NCBI GenBank assembly: GCA_001792895.1
Contig: MARA01000060.1
Coordinates: forward strand, 120,549-184,548
DNA length: 64,000 bases
Direction: 5' to 3'
From: Lentinus brumalis
Taxonomy: Eukaryota > Basidiomycota > Agaricomycetes > Polyporales > Polyporaceae
How positions within the stretch are numbered: position 1 is the first letter of the stretch; the number at the start of each line of letters is the position of its first letter. The notes below the pieces were generated by a model. It saw only the letters and a program-made list of their open reading frames with translations, had not been told where the DNA came from and did no database searches. Made by a program: the position numbers and the translations under genes. Positions 25,021 through 36,041 of this stretch are shown here, piece by piece.

Positions 25021-25393
25021 CAGATCGTGCCCATTGCTCACGTCTCACCGCGGCCCGATGTGCTGACTTGAATATTGCGTCAGTGCCAGAAGAATGAGTC
25101 TGCTTTGTACGAATTTACGGCGGTCGTCAATGAAGAAGTTCCTCAATTACTATGGGCGGCGAGTTCAATCAAATAGGATTTTGTGCGACTCGAACATCAT
25201 CACACCGTCCCAGAAGCGTAGAGACTGAGTGGCTCGGCCCCCTGAATTGCGATCTGAGCCTCCGTATACGCAACCGGATCCAGTATGTTACATTATTGCG
25301 GCGTGAGTTCTTCTACGTCATATGTGAAGGTCGCACTGAATATCAACCTATGTATGAGGTCATGGCTCACTGGGGACCTCCGGACAAGATGAA
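25021..25393. other. Intergenic, no gene seen
   Basis: FMO3 3' region. The unused last FMO3 exon (CAG then TGCCAGAAGAATGA, about 25080-25097) is still visible by comparison with FMO4. Confidence 0.4.
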
Positions 25394-25800
25394 GTGCCAA
25401 AACGGAGGTTCGCGCCACCGCAGGACGACATGCTCGCGTCCGTCTCTGTCACGTTCACATCGGAGGCCCTGGGTGCCTCGTCATCGAGAGCACTCCCCCT
25501 CTTCTCGAACTACAGCCGTGCCAGAGCAAGTGGGTACTATCTTGGCATCCAGCTCTCAAGTGCGTCCTTATCATGCGCATCCGCTGACTGATGCCTCTCT
25601 GCCAACGACCGCCGCTGATCCTATGATACTGATATCAGGCTATTTGAAGACCCTCATGAGGTTACGTGCCCACCGGGAGAGCACTCACCGCGAATCCGAC
25701 GCTCTCACGACGCGTCTGGTAGACGGTCACGCATGTGGAGCGTGCGGTTGGTTCTCTGCGGTCTTACACGACCGCAGCCCCAGTCGAGCAATAAGGATAG
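25394..25800 (+). pseudogene. O-methyltransferase relic B (OMT1-like)
   Basis: Two fragments match the OMT C-terminal region. PLFSNYSRARASGYYLGIQ (about 25490-25556) aligns with PLLPNLGKAYASGYYFDIS. RESTHRESDALT (about 25676) followed in another frame by ASGRRSRMWSVR aligns with OMT1 KERTYREYEALT and NASGWKITRVKR. Frameshifts and loss of the rest show decay. Lies about 490 bases upstream of FMO4, on the same strand. Confidence 0.55.
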
Positions 25801-26279
25801 CCCTTCCGGTGCAACCTCGTCTTTCGTCATTCGCCGTGGGTATACTGTCACATACATCCCATGGCTCATCAGTTTAGGTTCAGAACGTGGGTTGTGCTAG
25901 GTAGACCCATGGACGATCGTGCGAAGCTCAAGATTTCTATTCGGTGTTGTGCGTCAGCTGCTCTTGTCGGACTCTCAAGGTTGTTAACGCGGGCATGGAA
26001 GTTGCATAAAGAAGCTGGTTGACTCCGTAGAACCATTACTGACATGCGGTGTTCTGCAGCGATCTACACCCTTGTACTCACGGATGGCGCCACTTCTGCA
26101 TGACCGTCATCCGCTTGAAGACATCATCGCGAGCAGTGAACCCAGCATAGCATGACCGAACACCAGTCACTCACGGCATGCTGGGAAGCGGAGGTGCGTA
26201 CCTGGCTATTTCGTTATAACCCACCGCGGAGAGCCCTGACGTGGCTGCTAACCCGGCGTACCCAGTCTTGCAAATCGCT
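25801..26279. other. Intergenic upstream of FMO4
   Basis: No gene. A TTATAA at 26215-26219 (about 60 bases upstream of the FMO4 ATG) is the probable TATA box. Confidence 0.45.
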
Positions 26280-28907
26280 ATGGGTGGCAGACAATCTCGA
26301 CCTGCTACTGAACGTGCCCCGCCTGATACCAAAATCGAGCTAGGTGCCTTTGCGATTGACGAGTACAGACCTATTAAGGTCATTGTCATCGGAGCTGGGT
26401 TCAGCGGGATACTCGCAGGGATCAGGTATGCTCACTTGCCCCGAGCTCATCTTGGCTGTAATGCTCACCGGGCTCCCCAAGGTTCCCGCAGAAGATTCCG
26501 AATGTTGACCTCACGATATACGAGAAGAGTTCCGGAGTAGGCGGAACATGGTACAACAACCGTTACCCGTGAGCATTCCTATCTTCGCGTTTCCTTACTC
26601 GTTCGCTCACTGCTTCGTTTGACTTCATCAGTGGGGTAGCGTGCGATGTTCCAGCTCATTGTGTGCGTAAGCCAGCACTCCTGAGACGTGATTATCTCTG
26701 ACGATCGTCACAGTACCAGTTCTCGTTCGAGGACAAGGTAAGTCAGGTCGTTCGTACCCGTAACGACTCTGCCTCAACTCCTCTCCCTTCAGCGCGACTG
26801 GTCAGCGTTCTACGCCCCAGGCCACGAGATCCAACAGCAGCTCCAGGGCGTCGTCGACAAGTACAAGCTCATGCGCTACATCAAGCTCAGACACGAGGTT
26901 GTTCACGCGCGATACGACGAGGCAACCTGCAAGTGGCATGTCCGCGTCCGCAGGTCCAAAGCCGGCAGCGAGACCGAGGTCGAGGAGTTCGACGACGTCG
27001 CCGACGTTCTTATGACAGCCTTCGGAGCTCTCAGTCGATGGAGCTGGCCGGATATCGCGGGTATGAAGGACTTCAAGGGCGAGTTGTACCATACGGCGCA
27101 GTTCGACCCGGAGGGCGGAAGTTGGGAGCAAGTCGCCGAGGGATGGAAGGACAAGAGGGTTGGGGTGATTGGCTCGGTGAGCTCGTTCACCGTCTCGTTC
27201 AAGAATCGGTTTCGTCTGACATCATGGCAGGGATCGAGTGCGATCCAGACAGTCGCTGCGGTGCATCCCAAGGTCGCGAAGCTCGTCACTTACGTGCGAA
27301 GCCAGACATGGATCGCGGTTCCTTTCGCGAGCGACACGATCTCCGAGCTCTTGGACCGTTCCGCAACTGCCCAGGAGGATGAACGTAAGTGTCATGATAC
27401 GCCTTCTGGTAGACTCTCATACGTTGAACTGCAGTGGTACTCACTCCGGAAGAGATCGAACGATTCAAGACTGATTCTGAGTATTTCTGGCGCTTCAGAT
27501 ATACCATGGAGAACCTCATGAATGTGAGTGCGCATCATTCACGAATCGGATATTTTGTCTGACTTGGGTCATGGTTCAGTCAATGACTTCCTATACGCTA
27601 CGAGGAAGTAAGCTGTCCACCGAACTACAGGACATGTTCCGCAAGAAGATGGAGACACAGCTCGCGAAGAAACCCTGGATTGCAGAGAGACGTCCGTACC
27701 TCGAGCCCTTCGCTCATGCAGCCCTTCACTGAGACCTATGTGGTTGTGCAGTCATTCCCACTTTCCCTGTGTCGTGTAGACGGCTGACTCCGGGTCCGGG
27801 GTATCTGGAGGCCCTGTGCGCAGATAACGCGAGTGTCGTTGTATCTCTCCTCCTTGCTGTCGCTGACACAAAGCGTGAGCAGACCGACTTCGTGACAAGT
27901 CCAATCAAACGATTCATCGACTTCGGCATTGAGACCGAGGACGGTCAACAGCAAGAGCTAGACATCATCATCTGCGCAACTGGTACGCCGGCTTGTCCAA
28001 CCGACTGGATATGCACTAATGGTAGATTTAGGATACGACACGTCCTGGCAATTACCTTTCAAAATTGTTGGACGTGATGGCGTAGATCTGAACGAAAAAT
28101 GGAAGTCATACCCGACCTCATATCTGTCGATGTGTGTCGACAAGTTCCCGAACATGTTCATGGCGCTAGGTCCGAACTCCATCATCGGCGCCGGACTCCT
28201 CATGCCTATTATCGAGTTCTCGGTTGGTTATGCCGTTCAGGCCGTTGCGAAGATGCAGCGTGAACGGCTGAAGAGTATGGAAGTCAAGGCCGACGCCGTG
28301 CGAGACTTCGATCAGTACATCGAGGTGAGCCTGTAACGCCTCATTCTATATTCCCGAACGACCTTCTGAATCTGCTTCAGAGCTACTTCCCTCAGGTATA
28401 TTGTGGACCGCCGCGCCGGTTATTATGATCTGACAGTACTTGTTTCAAGACCGTCTTCAGCGACAAATGCCGTTCTTGGTACAAGCTGGGCAAGGACGAG
28501 GGGAGGATAGTCGGCTTGTGGCCAGGTATGCGCTAGCACGCCGTCTCTGAATGTGATCGGTGACACAATTCGTGGCACAGGGTCAAGCCTCCATGCTCTG
28601 AGGGCTCTTCAGCACCCACGCTGGGAGGACTATGACTACTCCCGATTGGACGATGTTTCCAACAGGCTATACTGGCTCGGAGACGGTCAGACGCACAACG
28701 AGAAGACCTCGAAAGGCGACAGTAAGTTCTATGATACTTCTCCAGTCTTAAAGGAGTTATAACATGATACATCTCAACCAGGGGCGTGGTACCTGAGCGA
28801 GGAGTTCGTCGATAGACCTCCAGGTCAGTGGCAGATCGTAACCACGTCTCACCGCCGCGGTCCGACAGTGTACTGATATGCATACTGCGTCAGTGCCAGG
28901 AGAATGA
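26280..28907 (+). CDS. Flavin-dependent monooxygenase (FMO4)
   Basis: Complete class B flavin monooxygenase, very similar to FMO1 and FMO3. Start MGGRQSRPATERAPP at 26280, almost the same N-terminus as FMO1. Motifs: VIVIGAGFSGILAGIR, SSGVGGTWYNNRYP, FKGELYHTAQFD, GVIGSGSSAIQ across an exon join, LTPEEIERFKTD, CATGYDTSW (exon join), PNMFMALGPNSIIGAG and RLYWLGDGQTHNEKT. The last exon is spliced at CCTCCAG|GTCAGTG and ends VPGE, TGA 28905-28907. No internal stop was found in the joined exons. Relic B lies upstream and an FMO relic downstream. Confidence 0.9.
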
Positions 28908-29410
28908 GACTGAAATTGTATCCAGTGACGGACCTTGACACTAATGAAATCCTTGTCTTCTCATGACTGAGTTTCCGGCGTGCTTGACTACCTGTTTGTC
29001 ATACGCGACGAGAGGCCGATCGTCACACCATCCTAGTAGCGTCAAGACGGAACGGTGCCCTGACGTCCAACCTTCGTCACCGCATACCAACCTGAGGCCG
29101 CGGTTTCCAACGTGAGTTTTCCACCGGCGTACGAGTTCAACGATGGGCGGCGGACGGCTCCCGCGCTCCGGGCAAGGTGAGGCGCCACCAGTGCGACGAT
29201 GGCCTAGTACGCGCGCAGCCGCGCTCAAGGTACGGCACTCTCGGAAGTTCGAGCGCGCTACTCGTGTCAAACGTCGGGTACTCTCACCTCCACTGCTGGA
29301 CTGGGCGGTCCTGTAGTCGGGCTGTGTCCTGGTGAGTAGCCAGCTCGTACGATATCTGACATGACCTCCGAGTCCGTGAATCTGACAGATTGATCCAACT
29401 CAAAGGTTGT
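28908..29410. other. Intergenic, no intact gene
   Basis: No coding sequence recognised. It may hold further decayed parts of the FMO relic that follows. Confidence 0.35.
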
Positions 29411-29707
29411 ATACTTACTCCATGCCGTGAATGCGCTCGAGCATCCTCGCTGGGAGACTTCCGGCACGAGCAAAGCGACACCGCCGGTTCTATTGGCTGG
29501 GTGACGGTCAGACGTACCGCCAGAGTACATTGAGTGCATAGTGGGTCCTTCTGCGCACAGGCGATCTCGCGTGTGCGCTAATCGTGTCGTCCACTGGCAG
29601 GAGCGTGGTACCTCAGGAACGAACACATTATTCGGACCCCCGGTGAGTGTAAGTAGATCTCGAGTGTCGATGGCATGCGCTCACAACTTCATAGTCCCAG
29701 ATGAGTA
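29411..29707 (+). pseudogene. FMO relic (3' exons only)
   Basis: NALEHPRWE (about 29430) corresponds to ALQHPRWE of the FMOs. RFYWLGDGQTYRQSTL follows in a different frame (about 29477) and corresponds to RLYWLGDGQTHNEKTL. After an intron comes AWYLRNEHIIRTP (about 29600), matching AWYLSEEFVDRPP, and then VPDE with TAG at 29705-29707. So the last three exons of a fifth FMO survive with at least one frameshift; the upstream exons are gone. Confidence 0.75.
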
Positions 29708-29781
29708 GTTGTGCGTTGTTATAGTGCATCATCTACGTAGACCGTCCCATCCCAGAATTACGTCATTGCCTCCGAGTCGCC

Positions 29782-31511
29782 TCACCGTGCTCCCTCGATC
29801 TGAAGCATCTGTACGGCGTATAGAACCGCGATCCACGCCTCGCGGCCGGCCTCTGTCTTCGTCCGGCGAGCGGCTGCATATTGCTCGTCGTCCTCGTCCT
29901 CGTCGTCTTCGTTGGCGGGAGTGACCTTGTGGATGGGCAGCTTGCGGCATTCACCCTGGATGTCGAGGTTCGGGAACAGCCGCCAGATCGTGCGGGCCGT
30001 CGCCTCCGCGTCGTGTATGTTCATATCGTGCATCAGGTAAAATGACAGCCGTCTCAGCGCGCCCTGCGACGGCAGCGAGTCATCGGGCGATATGGTGGGA
30101 GCGTCGTCTAGGTGCGGGAGGAGGAGGGTGTGTAGGCTGGGGCAGTGCTTGGCAAAGTGCGCGAGGGCCGGGAGCGTGGTCGCGGACGTCAAAACGCCAC
30201 CGTCGAGTGCGAAGGAGGTGAGTCGCGGCCAGGCTTTGGCGATTGCCTCGAACGAGGAGTCCTCGGCGACCAGCTTCGTGTCTCGGACAAGGAGAGAGAA
30301 CACCTCGAGGTTTCGCAGAGGGAAGAGGGGTTCCACGAAATGCGATAGGTGCACGGTCTCTGGCTCGAACCCAGTCGGTTCCGGCAGGAGCTCGATCTTG
30401 AAGGACTTGAGAGACTTGATTAACGGTACGATGACACTGAATTCCTCCAGCCATGCAGACGACGGCGCGAAAGAGCATATCTCGAGCGACTCGAGCGGGG
30501 AGACGACACACGCGAGGAACTTGGACACGTCCTCCGCGGCGTCGCATATGATCGAGAGGTCCTTGAGCGCGCGGAACCCGGTGACGGCGATGCGTTCGGT
30601 CGGCACGAACTTGACGTGGATTTCGCGCAGCTGCTCGAGCGTGATTATATCCGCGAGAACCTGGATGGTCGCCGTGTCCGATATCTCGAGCGTGCCCAGC
30701 TCGAGCCTGCGCAGCCGGTGCTTCAGCCCTTCGGCGGCCGTGCGGAGCGGGCCCGGGAACTCGAGCATCGTGAGCCTGAGGTCGTCGAGTTCCGGGCAGT
30801 CCGTGCACGCTGTTCGGAGAAGCATGCTCACAGCTGCTTCCTGTCGTGCGTACGGGCCCCAATCAGCCGCGCGCCACGAGCAATAGAATTTGAGCCTCTT
30901 CAGAGACGGGGAGAGGAAGAGGAGAATCGACGTCTGGTGCGGGTTGTGAAGCGCGTATGCGAGGCTCCGCAGGCGTGGAAAGAGGTCCGGGAACCGCCCT
31001 CCAGACTTGCGTAGGAGGTGCAGCCACACGGAGTGGTCGATGCGCATGTCGCTGATGTCGTCCAGGCGGATCTCGCGGATGAGCGCAGCGTAGTGACAGA
31101 ACCGCGCCCAGTTCTCCGGGGATATCTCGTCTGTCAGGATCTGCGTTGGATTGTATCAGCTCTGCGTAGACTGGAACTGATCCACCCGAGTGGGTGCAGA
31201 CATACGTATTTGAACTTCTCCTGGGGCGGCTGAGCTGTTTCTCCCATCGTCCTCAGCGGCTCGAGGAGGGACCACAGCGGGAAAAAATTGGCAAGAGAAG
31301 ACCACAGGACGGCAAGAGCAGGATCAGTGAACGTCCTGCAGACCCGGGCCGCGCTCGCAAGAGTCGCTTCCTCGACCCCGGGTTTGTCTTCGTCCGCATT
31401 GGCGGGCGGGAAGGCGGCAGGCGGGCGATGGAGGTAAGAGAAGACATTGTGCAGCAGGTCAAAGTTGAAGAGGACTTCGTGAGATAGAGGCCTGGCTGTA
31501 CCTGTGTCCAT
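29782..31511 (-). CDS. F-box/LRR-like protein (FBX-A)
   Basis: Predicted 554 residues in two exons (31511-31206 and 31140-29782). The N-terminal segment NFDLLHNVFSYL..LASAARVCRTFTDPALAVLWSSL has the layout of an F-box (Leu-rich helix, then V-C-R..F..PALAVLW). The rest is leucine-rich, with repeats such as FPRLRSLAYAL, SLKRLKFYCSW, CPELDDLRL, RRLELGTLEI, LRNLEVFSLLV and WPRLTSFALDGG, ending in an acidic stretch (EDDEDEDDEQ). Such proteins are candidate substrate receptors of SCF ubiquitin ligases and are greatly expanded in Agaricomycetes. The first Met is chosen because FBX-D begins the same way (MDxGT); an in-frame upstream extension to 31964 is open but looks like leader. Paralogue of FBX-C and FBX-D. 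Confidence 0.8.
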
Positions 31512-32268
31512 CGCAGGAGATGATCGTGGTGGTCGAGCGCAAGTGAGAACGAGCGGAGTGTCCGTCGCTGTGGGCCCGCGCCACGATCTCGATCGCTCGT
31601 GCAACGATCGTACTAGCTGAGGATCGCTATCTGTCTCAGACCGATGGTGCGATCTCGACTCAGAAAGCAAGAGACGAGATGGAGACTCTGACCCGTCAGT
31701 GAGTCGCGAGTCCGGAGGAGCCACGAAGCGCACTGTCGCAGCATCCCTCCTCCCTGTCGGGCGCGTCAACAGACGTCCACGCGAGATCTGCCATGCAGGT
31801 CCCAGCAGGCGGAGCCCCATCCTGCATGCGACGTCGGCGACACCAGAGCAAACGACGAGGTACCTTAACAAACTAAGCTTTGGTGTGTGGCGGTTGTAAA
31901 ACTCAGTCGGAAGTGCTCTTCCCGAATACGGGTACTGCGCGGGCATCGCCAAGTCATACCTCATGTCTACCCACCGCCGCGTCCGCTTCAGTCCACTGCG
32001 TCGTGAAACCAGCTACGCGGACAAGGATGGACTATGATGTCCATTCATTATGCTGAATGGCCACGGTAGAGATCGTGAGCGAGGAAGTATGTATCCCAAT
32101 CTAAAGATCGAGGGCGTCATCTACACAAACGTCTGACACGAGACCGGTGAGCGAAGCGGTCAACACACAACTTCGAATTTTCAGAATCCACTCACAGTCT
32201 ATCAGCTATTCGCTCCACCTTCGTCGCCGCGGACGTCCGGGTCAACAAGCAAGATATGGAGCGTTGAG
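31512..32268. other. Intergenic FBX-A / mitochondrial gene
   Basis: FBX-A leader and the 3' region of the neighbouring minus-strand gene. No further gene recognised. Confidence 0.4.
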
Positions 32269-33538
32269 TCATCTCCGAGTCTTCTCGAGTCGTATCCGTG
32301 CCTGCTCTAGCGCACGGTACATGCCCGCGGCGAACGTCGACCCGCCATCCTGGCCATCTAGCTCTGAAGCGAGCGTCCGCTCTAGCTCCGGCACCGCGTC
32401 CTTCGTGAGCAGCAGCTCATCCGAGGGGTCAGACTCCAGTGAGTTGTCCGAATCGTGTGATGGTGCCCGTGTAGGTGTAGGAGAGTACTTGGCGTACACG
32501 GCGTCCAGCGCGGGATTCGGCTCAGGGTGGATAGCGCCGTGCTGAAGGAGGGCATCGAGGTACTCGGAGGATTTGTAGGCTGTGGAGTCAATTGTCGTCA
32601 GCTGGGACATGCTTGCAAGGACCCACCGTCACGCTGAGCACGAGTTGGAGAGAAACGTACAGCGATAATGCGACCAGACGCGCCACGCGCAGAAGAAGAA
32701 CGGGAAGTTCGGGATGATCGCTGTACCCATACCGTGAGCGTGTGTACGCTGATGGTGCAGGAAGGCTGAATGACGTACGGATGAGCTTCAGAGGGAAGGT
32801 CAACGGTGTGACGGCGAGCCAGGTGTAGAACCCCTTCTTGTGGCGGGGGCCACGCGACGACAGGAGCGAGTGTAGGTGAGGTATGGGCTCTGGGAGGACA
32901 GAGGAGGGATAGAGGAGGGGTATCTACATTGCGTGAATCATGACGACCGAAAAGACGCGTTTTGCGGGGGAGGAGGTAGGGAATGAGGTGAAGCAGACAG
33001 ATGGCAAGGGCATACTGCGTCAATATCGGTTCAGAAAGCCTTCAATAACATACGCACAGATGAGTTATCCTGAGCCTTAGAAGTTGAACCACGCGGGAGT
33101 ATGCTGGAGAGTTTGGGACCGAGGGAGGGGTCGAGCGAGCGAAGCGCGTGTTCCTCGAAGTCCAAGCGGTCTGCTATGCGCTCGCCGGTGAGGAACGCTC
33201 TCCGCTACAGAGAGTCTGGCGTTAGTCTCAATACACATGTGTCACTGATCCAGAGGCGTGTCATAGGTTTGACGGTGTGCAGGTGGACGTGGCAATGAAT
33301 ACAGCAAATAACGGGTACTGTCGGTACATACCTTCCAGCTCTCTTCCTCGGCCTTCCCAAACCCGTTCCATACATCCAACGCCTTCGAAGTAGCCCGGTT
33401 CACCCACGAGTTAGACGTCTTGATCTCTGGAGGAGTCACGAAATGGTAGTACGTGAGGTTGTGGGGAGCGCGGGTGAGCGGGAGTGCGATGATGCGCAGA
33501 GAGCGCGAGCTGCGCACCGCGATGTTTGCTGCCGACAT
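32269..33538 (-). CDS. Mitochondrial K+-H+ exchange-related protein (Mit_KHE1 family)
   Basis: Fungal Mit_KHE1-type protein (relative of yeast YDL183C), a mitochondrial inner-membrane protein linked to K+/H+ exchange. Recognised from the ordered family blocks: RIIALPLTRAPHNLTYYHF at the N-terminus, SWVNRATSKALDVWNGFGKAEEESWK, RIADRLDFEEHALRSLDPSLGP, a LLYPSSVLP..HKKGFY segment, the hydrophobic PLTFPLKLI, IIPNFPFFFCAWRVWSHYR, and a C-terminal tail with QHGAIHPEPNPALDAVYAKY. At least four short introns. Start taken at 33538 (MSAANIAVRSSRSL); a Met at 33598 is in frame but not needed. A conserved housekeeping gene lying between F-box genes. Confidence 0.8.
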
Positions 33539-33922
33539 CGCGCGTCGTCGAACAGAGAGCGAGAGCAATAGCGCGCGCAAGTGGGTGGTGAGTTGCAAAG
33601 ACCTGGGGGGGAGGAGGAGGAGGTAAAGGAGGAAAAGGGCAATTACGAGCCGTCGACGCGCGGCGGAACGGCGCGCCTGTTGGTTGACGCGCCGCTGGCG
33701 CTGGCTCGTGTGGTTAAGTCGCGCGCAGAAAACTTCAGAACCATTTTTATTACATCTGCGTGCGAGGATGAAATACTGCCCGTCTTGGTCGCCAATTTGC
33801 GCGTACAGGGAAGTACCGCAGAATCATGCGCTCTCATCTTCACCAGCGGTTGCGCGTCTCACCACAAGTGCATTGCCGAGGGCGTGGAGGGTAGGTGCAG
33901 ACAGAAAGGAACTATGTAGTTA
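33539..33922. other. Intergenic, no gene seen
   Basis: Leader of the mitochondrial gene and 3' region of FBX-C. Nothing else supported. Confidence 0.4.
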
Positions 33923-35649
33923 TCACGTCATGAACTCTGTATAATAACCCTCCTCGATCCGTAGCTCGCCATCTTGGATGTTCTTCACCTCCGACAAGAC
34001 ACTCCCCCACAGAACCGCCCCATCTTCTCGTTGCAACTCCCTATTGAGATACGCGAAGCTACGTACCTCGTCCACCAACGTTCGCGCACGGTGGGGAAGC
34101 ATGGCAGAGGCATGCACGTCGAGCATCGGGAATATCTTGATGAGGAGCTCCGCCGCGGCCCTCGGGTCGCCGATTCGTAATCGCCCGGTCGAAGAGAACG
34201 ACAGCCTTCGGAGGGAGGTCTGAGGATGCGAAGGCTTGAGTTTGTGTATGACGAAAGCCAGAGCCGCGTGGTCGACGTGCGGAAGGACGAGTGTGCGGAG
34301 CGCGGGACAGTGCGCGGCGAATGCGGAGAGCGTGAGGAAGGTGGGTGTGGAGAGCGAGGGATCGACGTCGAGCCAGAGCTGGGTAAGACACGGCCACGAC
34401 TTCGCGACTGTCTCGAACATGTCGTCGTCGGCGACTAGGCCGACGGTGCGGAGTACGAGGCAGAAGGACTGCATGCTGCGGATCTGGAAGAGCGGTTGCA
34501 GGAGCTCCGTGATCTCGACCTCTGATATGTCCGAGTCATGTTCGACGGGTGCGTGCTGGATGACGAGCTCCCGGACAAATTTGAGGAGAGGGGCAATACT
34601 ACGATACGCACGGAGCCAGCTCGACAGTAGGCCGGAGGAAGTGATTTCGACTCTCTCGAGTGACGACAGGACGCTTTGGAGGAACTTCAGTACATCATCG
34701 GCGTCGCCGATAAGGGAGAGATCTTTGAGCGAGCGGAATCCGGCGACAAGCGGGGAGGAGCGTCCGCGAGGAAGCTTGAGACGTAGATCGTGGAGCGCCT
34801 CGAGTTGGGGCAGCGCGGCGAGCGCATGCAGCGTCGCTATGTCTGTTATCTCGAGCGAATCTGGAAGCTCGAGGGTCCTGAGGTTCGTGAGTCCAGTCGC
34901 CGCGGTGTGGAGAGGCAGCGGGGACCTGAGAAAGCGCAGCTTGAGCTCTCTCAGGGAAGGGCAACTGGTGCACACCGCGTCGACGAGAAGGTCCAACGCG
35001 GCGCCTTGCGCTGCATTCGACCAATCTCCTGTTTCCGTGACGTTCGTGCAGCAGAGTTCCAGCTTCTCGAGGGTCGGGGACAGCAGGAGGAGGAGCGAGG
35101 TTTTATGCAGGCCGGCGAGCGCGTACGTGAGAGTTCGCATGCGGGGGGCGAGGTGAGAGCGCTCGTGTTGCAAGCGATGCATGATGTGCGGGAAGGCGGA
35201 TGACTTCGAGAGAAGGTTGTCGTCCGAGCCGTCGTAGCGCAGCTCGCGTATGCGGGACGCGTACTCGCGGAATCGCTGCCAGTGCTCGGGGGTGATCCGT
35301 CCGGTGAGAACCTGTGAAAATCCATCATGAGCGGCGGGCAAGGGTCAGAAAAAATCGAGCTTACATATCGCGCCTTGGTTGGGATTTGCGTGAATGTTGG
35401 CAACACTTGAAAGAGTGGGAGCAGCCTCGTCATAGATCTCCAGAGAATACGCAGCGAAGGCTCCGTCCACAACTTGCAGACGCGTGCGGCGCGTGCGAGT
35501 GCTTTTTCATGGTCGCCTGGTTTGTTTTCGTCTGGATTAGAGGGCCACTGCGATGCCAAGGGCTCCTGTCGGGCGAAATTGTGTAGTATGGCGTGTAGTA
35601 AGTCCAAATTGAGAAGCACTAGAGCTTGAGAACAGAGAAGGGCATTCAT
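33923..35649 (-). CDS. F-box/LRR-like protein (FBX-C)
   Basis: Predicted 557 residues in two exons (35649-35365 and 35311-33923), with the intron at the same place as in FBX-A. F-box-like N-terminus LLNLDLLHAILHNF..ALARAARVCKLWTEPSLRILWRSM, then leucine-rich repeats (LRTLELPDSLEITDIATL, FRSLKDLSLIGDADDVLKFL, SSLERVEITSSGLLSSWL, WPCLTQLWLDVD, CPALRTLVLPHVDHA). Same family as FBX-A and FBX-D but clearly diverged, so duplication is older. Likely SCF-type adaptor; partner and substrate unknown. Confidence 0.8.
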
Positions 35650-36041
35650 GGTTTGTGGTTCAAATTTGACAGGGCGGATATGGCTTATGGGGATGCACAG
35701 CATTACATAAGTATCAATGTCCCCGCGAAATCGAGCCACTGGTTTCGGTCTGTTCGTAATGCGTCCTCTCCTCCCACTCGAAGGCTCTGCAGCCTAGAAG
35801 TCGTACTCTCTTTGTCCAAACGAAGTCGTCTACCTCGCATCCTCTGCCTGGCCTCGATGGGTTGAGTTCCTCTCTCGCCTTTTCGCCCCGCCGCTAGCGC
35901 ATTCTCAACTTCAGTGTGCCATGCACAAGGCGGCTTGAATACAGCCATTTTGCGAGTAATGATCGAGATTGCGGCGCGGGGTCAGGGGCTCCCTCTCTTC
36001 CGAACCGAAACTCTCCTCCTCATCGTTGTCCATCGACCACC
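35650..36041. other. Divergent intergenic FBX-C/FBX-D
   Basis: Shared promoter region of two divergently transcribed F-box genes. No other feature recognised. Confidence 0.4.

Noticed and set aside
1..29707. A complete secondary-metabolite gene cluster
   Set aside because: Only oxygenases and methyltransferases are present. No polyketide synthase, peptide synthetase, terpene cyclase, transporter or regulator was found, so only a paralogue array is claimed.
31134..31964. N-terminal extension of FBX-A to 31964
   Set aside because: The extension is Arg/Ser-rich without homology, while the Met at 31511 matches the start of FBX-D.
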